Positions 48,301-60,300 of a stretch of DNA of 64,000 nucleotides are shown one piece after another. The notes under the pieces are model-generated. The model did not search any database and was not told where the DNA came from. It worked only from the letters and a program-made list of their open reading frames with translations. The DNA comes from Enoplolaimus lenunculus (lineage: Eukaryota > Nematoda > Enoplea > Enoplida > Thoracostomopsidae). Both the position numbers and the translations under genes were made by a program. Within the stretch, counting starts at the first letter, position 1, and each line of letters opens with the position of its first letter. The stretch lies in contig JASANG010003356.1 of NCBI GenBank assembly GCA_030248215.1, forward strand, positions 1 through 64,000, written 5' to 3'.

Positions 48301-51300
48301 ACGCTATTTTTGTCTTCAATTTCAATACAAAATTTAAACTTCGGATGCGTCTGGCACGAAGATCGATCCTGGAATCCAATCAGTCCACATCCATCCTTTA
48401 TCCTAAGTTTAAAGATACCCAATGCATAGCGTATTTGTGGTAAATTATTTGTTTAAGGATCTGGTACAATCGAATGGCCGGAATTTCTCAAATGTATGAC
48501 TGGTTTCACCGAAAATCAAAACTCTGCAACTACGGTAAACCAGGTTTAATTTACAGTATGAATTTTTTTGCATACTTAGCAATTTTTATTCAGTGCATAT
48601 TTACAAGAGTGGATGATGCATGCTTCAACAAGAGTATGCAACTGGGTACATTGTACACGCTCAATTTAGACGGAGGAACAACCTATGTGAACCATGCCAC
48701 TTGATGTATTCGGGAACAAATTGGCCCGCATATAATTTAATTTAGGGTTATTGCATGTGACAGCGACCCCCGTCTAAACAAAAAGGGGTCGGCTAAAAAC
48801 GCAACGTCTGGTGGTACATGTTGTACCATGCGGAACCCAAAGAATTGCACACTCTTGTATCATGAGTGTAGTAATGGTAGATTGACCAGAATTTGTTAGA
48901 ATATGCAAAAAGTTGCAATTATCTGTCCTTTTGACGCATCGGAATTGATTGTTGTTGCATTTGCATTTCCATTTGTCGTTCAGACGGGTACGTAGAAAGG
49001 TCACCTTGCCAGGGGGGGGCTAAATTTTTTAGGAAGTACAAGAGTTTGCGTTAACTTACAAGCAAGGTTGAAAATTCTCTAGAGGTGGTGAAAATTTTTC
49101 CAGGCCTCCCTTGCCAACAGACCCGATCTCAGGGTTTTGACCCAGATCAAATATAACCTGATTTAACCAAAGTTAAGATGTTTAATATTAAAAAGTCGTT
49201 ATTTTAAGAATACCGTAAACTATTTTGTAATGAAACGTATTCTAAGATTAGAGCCTGTATTCTCAAATGTGTGTAGCACTTATTACCAGTTGGTGATAGG
49301 TCCTGTATTTTTGGAACCAGCGCATGGTGAGGTATGAAATTCAACACATTTTTCACGTTTAATTTGCCTTACTTCTGTACAAATTTTGTAATAAGCAATT
49401 TTCAGATGTTTGTTAGTTTGCAAACCTATCGCTAAACTGATGATAGTTGCTATACGCATTTGAGAATATGGACCTTGATCGAAGCCATAATCTTAATTTA
49501 TTGTATAAAAAATGTACTACAACCAACGAATCGAAATTTGCCGAGGGGAAAACATGAAAATAATACAAGTTTGAAGTTGTTTCCTATTTTTTATAAACCG
49601 ACAAAGACAATCATATACAAGTACCCCCATTTGGAGTGTTGAATAGGGCTCGGATACCCCCGTATTGGCACATTTACAATCTTGTAATTAATATATTACG
49701 TATTCTACTTGGGTCTTGTGACTTTACAGGTTACTCACGAACAATTACGGATGCTAGAAAATCAGTAAGTTTAACAATGGAAATTACAACGATAACAGAG
49801 GTCCATGTTACTTTTAAGGATGGCCAGGGTTCTGGTGGGTCTATAAAAGAGTCGGTTTAGATTCTAGATTACGGTTTTTTGCTTAGGCTTAGGCTTAGGC
49901 TTAGGCTTAGGCTTAGGAACATACTTTTGCAAGTTTAGGCTTAGCCTTAGGAATACGCTTAATCTACTGTTTAGGGCCCTAAAAGTAACATTGGCCATAA
50001 CAGCTTGCTAACAAAGGCAGATATTTTAAATGCGGGTGCAATAAGTAATAGTAAAAATAAACTAGCGAGCGAAGTAAGCAAGAAGCCAAACACAATTTTA
50101 GTGCTAAATGTTAAAGTTACTCTTCGAGGTGCAACGATTGCACGAATAACAATTGTCCAAACGACAATTATTCAAACGACATTTGCCCAAACGCAACAAT
50201 TGCCGGAACGTCAGCTGCCTAAACAAATTTCCATGAACGCCAACAGGCCGTGGGTTCGAAATTTTTAAACGTATTTATAAATAAACATTATCGTATAGTT
50301 TACATGAACCTTAAATTTTTTTCACATGAATATTTTCTGTTTCATTTGAAATACGATCTTAAGCTAAAATTCGAATGTCTGACTTTCGAGCGACCAGCGT
50401 TTACTGTCACCGCTGAAGTATTAAGGTTTGGCGTTCGAACCGTCTCGATTGGACTCTCACGTCTGGTGAAGATTTTCCAGTTTTGTAGATGGGCATAAGT
50501 ACGCGTAATGTCTGCTAAACGCTGTTCACTGTGTATTATTTCACGTACGGTTTGCTCTGCTCTGTTGGCTCATAGGACCCATGTATAGAACAGGGCCGCA
50601 TCGTTTTTCGGAGGGGCTATAATAGAGTCAGTTTAAGCTTTAGACTAATTTTTTTGCTTGGGCTTAAGCATAAGCTTAGGCTTAGGCTTAGGAATATGCT
50701 TATACTAGTATTTCGGCCCTGTTCTATACATGGGCCGTACATGGTATACTCTATGTGAGAAAGGGTTTCATGATTGACAGTTATACAAAAAACCACCATA
50801 AAGAAACTGGATATCCGTTTCGCAAAAAATCAATGTCCGTTTCGATTATATTAATACGTGGGTTCTAACTGGTGAGAATCGGAAAAGGTGGGGCCTTTAC
50901 ACAGCCAAGTCTCCTCCCCTTTGGTTTGGTCGAGGTTCATACCCCGTCTATTTTTTCAGAGTGTGAGTAATCATACATCCTGCCTGTAGTACACAGCTTA
51001 AAAACTTTTTTGACGAGATGAAAGCCTATATTTTTATCTGAATACGCCACGTCTATGGGTATTTATCAGCGAAAAATGCCTTTATGGCCCCAAATGGATA
51101 GCAAAAGCCTTAAAACATTGACCTACCCTGAAAGAACCGCTCTTCCAGTCTTCAAATGCTTCGAGTTTTTCCTCAGAGTCCGCTTGGTTGAAACCCTCCC
51201 GCAAAAAACAGGAAGTGGGACAGGCCGGAATACCGAACATTCCTTGACCGGAATAGCCATAGCATTGAAGTATGGATTACACTGGTCAAACCGTTGACCC

Positions 51301-54300
51301 ATGTTCCACCGTGACCCTCCATGACCAATAATGTCCAATCAAATTTCACTGAATTTCGATCGTCTGCGGACGCACATAATTTGCACAAAGGACCAAGCGA
51401 ATTTTTGGGGCCCGGCCCTCCATTACTTAGTACCGTCTTTTAGACAATTGGACATCTGTAGACCATCCGGACACTTTCCACGATTTGACAACTGTCGTTT
51501 GGACCATCGTCGTAGATCCAGCAATCATTGCGGTCCATCCATGTTGCCGCACGTCAAAATTTTTTGCTTAAAAATTGATATACTGGTCGAACAATGTTAC
51601 TTTTAGGGCCGTAACAGTAGATCAAGCCTATTCCTAAGCCTAAGCTTAAGCCTAAGCAAAAAATGTAGTATAGAATGTAAGCCTATTCTTTTACAGACCC
51701 AACAGAAACCGGGAAGGGCTTAAAAGTAACATGGGCCTACTGTTCCATGCGGCAATAACAGTGCGTTGTAGTACGCTGCCGGACGATGACAGACGACGCC
51801 GGACGTCATCAAAAGTACAGTTCCACCCTAATTCTTCCCGACAAACCATTGCATGGGTGTAAATTTAACCCCCGGAAATATTACAGTAGGCATTTTTTGA
51901 TTTTTGCTACTAGCTTAGGTATAACATTCCCCTCTCAATAGTTCGTCGAAAATAATTCACCGTAACCCGTTGGTATTTCAGCGTAGATTTGGAAAATCGA
52001 TTATTTTGCATTATGTACTTCTGCATAGAAAGAAAAGTTGAATGTTGAATAATGATTTTTATTATTTTAGGCTTCAAAGAGAACGGGATTTGGTTTCGAG
52101 TCAAAAACACAAGTTGACAACTTACGAACGACAAATAGAAGAGCTCAGAAAAGAAGTAAGACTTGCATTTAACCATATCATTGCTTTTTTAACTGTAGAA
52201 CAATATGGATTCAACATAAACGGCAATAAACATGTACAGTTGTATAATAACTACGGCCAATGTAAAGAACAGTGACGGAAAAGTATTATAAGCATATCCC
52301 TAAGCCTAAGCCTAAGCCTAATGCGTCATCCACATTAATTTGCGCCCGGCTTGTGGAAATCAAAAACACCTTTTTTCCAACTTGTTTTTGGAAAAAGGGT
52401 AGCAGTGGGAAATTGAAAATACGAAATTTGATCTATAGGTAACTTGAAACATTTTATAAAACGTACCAGAAATTTGACTAACAATTTTGAATTTCAATTT
52501 CCCAATAGCAAAAATAAAAACGACCGCAATGGTAAAGCAAAAAATAGTCTAAACCTTAAGCTTACTCTATTGCTGTCTCAGAGAAAACTCTCTGCCCCTG
52601 ATCTTTACATGGGCCATAACTACAGTGCAATTGGATATCCGTTTCCGTTTTCTACGGAAATATGTGTCCTTTCCGTTATAGAAATACCGAAAATTCTGTT
52701 ATTTTTATATTCAAAGTTAGTGGTAAATTGCCGATGAATGTATGCTTCTCTGTTACTCGGCATCAGATATATGTAACAAAATAATATCTGCCCAGTTGAT
52801 TGTTTTTTAACTTTTATTCTTCAATATCTGTTTTCCGTTTTCGTTATTTTTACAAGCCGCGGTGTAGTGTACTTGAGCTGTAAACTGAAATAAATAACAT
52901 ATATATAACTTCTTCTTCAGGTCTAAAACTAAGGTTAGAATAAAATACCAATATGTTTAAATCTCTTCCGATTATTGTTAATACTGCACTGCATTCAAAT
53001 TTGTAAATAATGTTTTTTATTTGCTTGGCTTAAGCTGTTGGCTGCACGATACATACAACACCACCCTGACTAATTTTGACGGGAAATTCACTTTTTCGGC
53101 AAATCATCAATTTGTGTAATTATTGTAACATTTTGGCTTACGTTCAATAATATTTGATAGTATAAACATTCATATTTCAGAACGAGACATACGTTCGTCA
53201 AACAAACTGGACAACCGAATCATCCGTTTCGAATGGTGAATTGGATTCGCTGCGCAACCAACTTGACGCTGTCCGGCATGAAAATTCTGAGTTGACAACG
53301 ACAGTTGCGTCGCAGCGATCTGAGCTGAAACAGATTCGAACGCAACTCGCGACACTTGAGACCGACCGACATGATCGAGAACGTGAGCTCAGTCAACTTC
53401 GACTCGATCGAACTCGTAATCAAGATGAGTCCATCACTGAAGTACGACAACTACGCGAGCTGCTCGCGAAAGCTGAATCGAACGCAGCGGCTGCGCAACG
53501 CGAACGTACAAGTTTGCTCGCTGAACGCGAACGTATCGAAACTCAGCTTCGCGAAGCTACTGGCGAGTTGTTGTCGCTGCGTGACCAAGTCGCGTCGTTC
53601 GACGTCACTCGACGAGAGTTCGAGAGTCGGCTCGAGTTAGCTTCGAGCGAGCGGCAACGCGACGCTGACGCAGCGAGCATGAGTCTTATTGAGTTAGTGG
53701 AATTGCGTACAAAACGCGACGATTGGTCACGCCAAAAAGCGAACCTTGAATCACGTATTGAAACGTTGCGTCGCGAGCTCGACGACAAAGCTGCCGAAAC
53801 GAGTCGAGAACTCGACGCGCTACAGTCGCGATACAACCGGCTCGCGACTCGTTTCGGAGAATTTGAACGCGAAAACGACGAGTTGCGACGCGAACGTGAG
53901 CGACTCGTTGACTCGAACGCATCGTTAACGAGTGAACTCGAACGCGTTAGGGTTGATGAGTCATCAGTCGTGACGCGGTTGACTCAACTAGAAGCGTCTA
54001 GTTCAGCCAGCCGTGACGCGAGTGACGCTGAAATTGATCGATTGCGCGTTCTTGTCGACGAGTTGCGTCGCAGTGTGACCGAATACGAGTCGCGACTCGA
54101 GCTTGTATCGACCGACACAGAAGCTATGCTTGCGCGTAAGAGCGACGAAATTGCCGAATTGCAAGCGCGCAAGACGTCGCTGGCCGATGAACTGCGAGAC
54201 GCTCAGTCGCGGATTCGTGACCTGCAGTCGCAACTGGACAACAAAATTGGCGAACTGGAAACGATTCGTGAGAAATCAAATCGATTTGTTGCCGAAGTTG

Positions 54301-57300
54301 ACGACTACGAGTCACAAATATCGCGACTGCTCGCTGAAAAAGCGGACGCTGAACGAGCGACTGGCGACGAGTTGAAAGCGCGACAGACTCGAGTTGAGGA
54401 ACTGGAGCGTGAGGTCGAATCGTTGCGCGACGAACTCAAACGAGCAACGGATTCCCATGACCGCGAGCTCGAATCGCTGCGAGTAAGCAGCAGTCGGGTT
54501 GAATCGGAGCTTCGGGAACGAATTACAACGATAATAAACGACAAAGAGTCAGTTGAAACACGAGTGGTTGTGCTTGAAAACGAACGACAACAAGAAAAAT
54601 CGCATCTTGGATCTGATATTGCAGCTGCACGCGAAGAAATTGCCAAGCTGAACGCAGAACTCGCGCGATTTACATCTGAGCGACAACAAAGTGACAAACG
54701 ATACGTTGAACAAATTGCAATGCTCCAATCTGACGTTGAATCGGCGGCAACTCGTGAACAGCAGTTGAAATCTGAAGTCAATCTGATGATAACAGCGCAC
54801 GATGACGTCATTAAAGAATTGGAAGCTAAGCTGGCCGAAAGAGACGCTGAACTTCGAGCGATAACCGATCAAAAAGATAGACTGACCGACAAATGGGAAC
54901 AGACGTGTCGCGAAGCAGACGCCAAAATTGCTCAGCTTGAAAAACAACTCGAGTTGAGTCGAATTGAAATAGACGAGCGACAAACCAAGTTGACTCAAGT
55001 ACAACTCGAGCAAGGACAGTCGGACAAGGTAAATCGTGCCGAACGCGAAGATTTAGCGAAACAACTCGCTGAAGTTCGAGAGCACTTATACGATCGAGAA
55101 CGCGCGATCAAAGACCACGAGAGTCAAATTCGAGAACTTCAATCCAACGTTGAGTCAAGGCAAGACGCTATTGCCCAGTTGGAAGCCATCAAAAATGCGA
55201 ACGATAAAGAAATCGCCGAACTAAGAACAATTATTGATCGACTAAAAGCTGAACTTAACGATCAAAGCAATCATTGGAACACAGAACGACAAACACTAAT
55301 TCATGAAAAAGAACAACTTGTTTTAGTCGCAGGGAGTAACGAAACAGCGGCGAAAAAATCAGACACGGAACTGACGACGTTGAGAAATGATTATAACGAA
55401 TTGAAAACACAACATGAAGAGTTGATGCATTCATTGGTACGAAGTGAACAGAGAGCCGCCGATCAGAAACTCGAACACGAACGAGCGTTGGAAAAAATGA
55501 CTGAAAACAGCGAAGCGAGTCTACGCGAAGAACACGAAAAACACGCGCATTTGAGGTCAATTGTTGAACAACATACGGCGGAAATTGAACGACTCCACGC
55601 TGAAATCGGCGAGAAAAGAGACAACGTTGAAGAACTCAAACGAACCATTGAACAACTGGAACGTGAACGAAATCAAGCCAATGATGACGTTGCAAGTGAG
55701 AAATTGCGCGCAGATGAAGCCAACCGTCGTCATGACAACGAAATAATCGATCTTAAGAACGCGCATAATGCTGAAATTACACGCCTCAACGCGATCAACG
55801 ATGAACTGCGAACAAAAATTCGTGGACTAGAAGATACGTTTGTCAAATTAGAATCGGAACACGGTGAAGCAGTTCGACATCAAAATGACCTTAAAGGAGA
55901 GGTCGACAGACTCAAACGAGAGTATGCAGCCCACGAAGAAACCATCCAACATCTCAACGATGACCTACGAAAGGCTGAAGTCCAAGCTGGCGAGCGAGAA
56001 AATCAGCTTCAATCGAGTAAAGATGAAGTAAAATCACTAACAATCACAATACAAGAGTATACGACAAGCATCAATGACAAAACACGCCAGTTTGAATCTG
56101 AATTGAACGAACATGTTCAAAAACATCAACAAATCAAGTTTCAACTAGAGACGACTCAAAAAGAGCTCGAGCACTCGCGGAAAACTCTTGAAAACGAGCA
56201 CAAGACGCACACGGATGAAAATCGCCAACTGCAACAAAAGCTGGAACAGTCTCAGTCACGAATTGAATCGCTGGAACGACAAATTGTTGAATTGAACGAA
56301 AATGTCACTCGCGAGCAAGCACAGGCAGTTCAGTCGGCATCAGATTTCAAGACAAAGTTGACATCGGCAAACGATGAGCTCGAACGTGAACGCAGTGGCC
56401 ACAGTGAACGATGTCGCGAATACGAGTTGAAAATTAGTCAACTGGAAAAACAACTCGACGACTCTCGAAAACAATTGGCCGACAATGAGTCGAGGCATCG
56501 AGCGGCAGTTGATCAACTCCAAACTGAACTCAACGAATTGCGGTCAGATTATGAAAAATATCGCTCAGATCGGGACGGAGAAAAAAGTCGATATCTGTTA
56601 ATCATCAAAGAACACGAAACGAAAGCAGACGAAGATCGACACGAGTTGCGTGAGTTGAAATCGCAAGTTGACAAAACAAACAGCAACAGTGAGCGACTTC
56701 AGTCACAAATCGTCGAGTTGCAAACTCAACTCGAGGAGCAGCGAAATCGAGCAGCGTCTGAACTCGATGAGTGCAAATTATCTCACGACCGTGAATTGAA
56801 AACAATTCGAGAAAAATTGTCACAGCTCAAACAAGAATTGGACACCAAAACCGCAGAAAGCGACCGGCTGCAAGCAGAGTTAGAGCGGGCGGAAAATCTC
56901 GCACAAAAAAGAGCAATTACAATCACTGAGTTTGAACTACAGCTTGTTGAGTTGAAAGCTCAACAAGAAGCGGAGTTGAAGCGAGAACGAGACCGTTTGA
57001 GTGAGCTCGAACACAAGTACACCGTGCTTGAATCCGATCGGCAAACTGATAAATCCAAATATCTGTCAGTCATTCACGAATGGGAGCAAACAAACCGTGA
57101 TTCAAAACAAACCATTGCGAACGACAAAAATCGAATTGAAGAGCTTGAACGTGAGTTGAAACGCAAAGACGACGAACTACTGGCATTGAGAACTGAATTT
57201 AGTGTCAGTCGAGGACAATGGGAAACTCAACGTATCGATAAAGATAAAGAAATTAAAGAATTATCCGACCAACTACGCCAACACCAAGAATCTTTGGAAA

Positions 57301-60300
57301 AACTTCAACAAGAAATCGACGAGTTCAAAGCTACAATACTCAGCCTACAACGTTCTCAATCTGAATTGGAAGATCGAAACAAATTATTAGAAGCGGATCG
57401 AGACGAGCAACTCCGAGCAACGACAGAACGACTAGAAACGGTAATCCGAGAACGTGAAGAAAGGTTGACTGTCGTTGAAATAGAAAAACAAAACTCTCTC
57501 AAGCAAACATCAGACGAATCAGCAAAATTACAATATCAATTGAGTCAAAGTCAACTTGGCATCGAACGACTCCAAGACGAAGTTGAAAAACTTAAACGTG
57601 AACTCAACGGCGAAAAAGACGACAAAATAAGAGTTGCACGCGAGTTGGACGACGAAAAACGTAACGCAGTTGAATTTCGATCAAACGCTGACTTACAAAT
57701 TTCTCAACTGTCGCAGGATTTGGAAACGTTGGGCCGAAAATATGCTAATCAGCTGGAAACCCTGGAAGAACAAGTCGAGAAACTGAAGCGTGAAAACGCA
57801 GAACTACGAGACAAACTGAAATCAGCAACACAACTTCATGATTCAGAGGTGGGTGATTAATCTACTTTGAATATCATTGCAACGGAGCTTAGAATATATC
57901 TAAGTTATATCAAGAGTGGATAATTACAAAAGTGTGCAACTTTTGGGGTCCCACATGATTCCAAATGCACCACCGGGTGTTTCGTTTTTGGCCGACCCCC
58001 CTTGTTTATAGGGGGGTCGCTATCACATGAATGCCCCTAAATTAACATATACGGGGATCATGTTTGACGCCGCATACATAAACTGCCATGGTTCGCACCG
58101 GTTGTACGCCCCTCTACATAAAGGGGGGAGGGGCAAAAACGCAACGCGTGCCGGGTACATTCTTTTCTACACAAAATATGCTCAGTTGCATACTCTTGTT
58201 AAATAGTCATTATCCACTCTTGGTTATATTAATAAGCCAAAATATGAAATTAAAGAAAACTTAAATGTCAGATTTGTTAGTCATTGCATTTGAGAGGAAC
58301 GTCTTAGTCGCACGGCAGTAAAAGCTGGTTGAAGCATAACTTTATTGAACAACTGCAATGACTATTAAAACACAGAGGCAAATCTATTTTGTTTTATAAT
58401 ACACGCGTTCTTAACGCAAATTCTATAAATAACTCAAGACAACAGCGTGAAATCTGATTGTTTTTACGTTGAATAAAATACACATAAATGACGTTTGTTC
58501 TACTAAATTTCTTACTTTCAGGAATCAGATTTGAAATCTCGACTAAACTCAATCCAAGACGAACTGTACGAGAAGAATAGAACTATTGAAGAATTGCGAC
58601 GTCAAATGTCGACCATTACTGAACAGGTAAGATTTGTTTAATATCAGACTTTATTTTTCAACGGTTATCAAAAATGTTTTGTTAGAACTCTTTGGTGGAC
58701 CAGCCGCCCCCCATAGCACCCATGCGCGGGTGGCCAAGCCCCCACCCTAGCAAAATTTTAAACAAAAACTTTGAAAAATATTTTAATCATCGCAAGGGGT
58801 TTCCATCCCGAAACTTTGTTGCGGCTCCATTGTAGCCTGCTCCGGCACTTTTTCCATTTTCAGTTATTTTGATCACTATCCGTTTCCGTTATTTTTACTA
58901 TTCATTTTTGACCTGGTAACTTGTGATTGACGCGTCACATGCTTGTCAAAGCGGTATTATATTATTTTCAGCAACAGAAGTCTTCGAGTGATACAGAAAT
59001 TAAAGAAAAAAGGATAACAACACTCGAAAGCCAAGTGGTGCAGTACAGACGTTTGTACGCAGAGAATGTAAGCATATTCGTCAGAAATTTATTCTAAAAA
59101 GCTATGTGACGCGAGCATCAAGCCTCAGCCCCCCCTTCCCTTAGGCGAGTGTGGCACCTGAGAGCCCCGGACGAACACGATCCACAATGTGATTTCAAAA
59201 CATTTTGCACATTTGCACCCAATCAGGGCTCACCATTTCGTTATCCACGCTATTTGGCTTCTCGTTCGATTCGCTCGCGAGTTTTAATTGGCCATTCTAT
59301 ATTGCACCCCCCCGTAGGTGCACCCTGATTTCATGGTGTTGGGTAACCCCGGCTGTCCAGCAGGGTGATAGACTACAAAGGGGCCTCCATCCCGTAGATG
59401 GTGGACTTCGTATACTCTACTCGCTGTCCTGTGTTGATGTGGTCAGGAACAGCAGGATAAGCTAAGTATTTTTGCTGCTGGAATCATAAATATTGGGTAC
59501 TGGGGTTGGTTTTAACTATTATTTCCTTATGAATGCGGTATGGGTTACGGATGTACACAGCAAAAAATAGTGAGTCAAATTGACTCTCTCCGAAATAGGC
59601 TCTACGGGACTACACAAATTGAGTCAAAATTCGACTCCGGAAGAGTCAAATTCGATTCACTGAGTCGCATGTTTGACTCTGGCGGAGTCGAATTTGACTC
59701 AGTTTGTGTAGTTCCGTAGAGCCTATTTCGGAGAGAGTCAATTTGACTCACCATTTTTTGCAGTGTATACCCACATCCCGTAAGGTGAACAGTAACCATT
59801 TTCCGCACGAATATTTTCTATTTCATCCTTCGTTGATAATATCAAGCAAGGATTTAAACCACCAGGCTTCCGGATCGGAGGCGTTTGCCATTATGGCCAA
59901 TGTAAACAACGGCGGCGGAACAATATTATAAGCATATTTCTAAGACTAAGCCTAAGCCTAAGCGTAAGAGTGAACATATTCCTTAGTTTAAGCCTAACCG
60001 TAAACTAAGCAAAAAATAGTCAAAAGCTTAAGCTAACTCTATTGTAGTCTCACAGAAAAACGTTAGGCCCCTGAAATGGGCCGGCATTATTACTCGACTA
60101 TAGGATACCTTTTTGACGAAACGAACCTCTGATGTCTTGTGGAGATTTTGTACTACGTATACGTGTATGAAACAATCATTGAACACATTGCATTGAATAT
60201 TTACTGAATTACACTGCAGTTGCTGGTCACAGTAAACATTCCGGAAAAAATGGTTAAAAAATGATCAACCAGATGGCCGATAATCGGTACGTCACGGGTG

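Noticed and set aside
53543-55766. Many minus-strand and alternative-frame ORFs inside the giant exon
   Set aside because: Shadows of the plus-strand coiled-coil frame; Ser/Arg-rich antisense of Glu/Arg codons.
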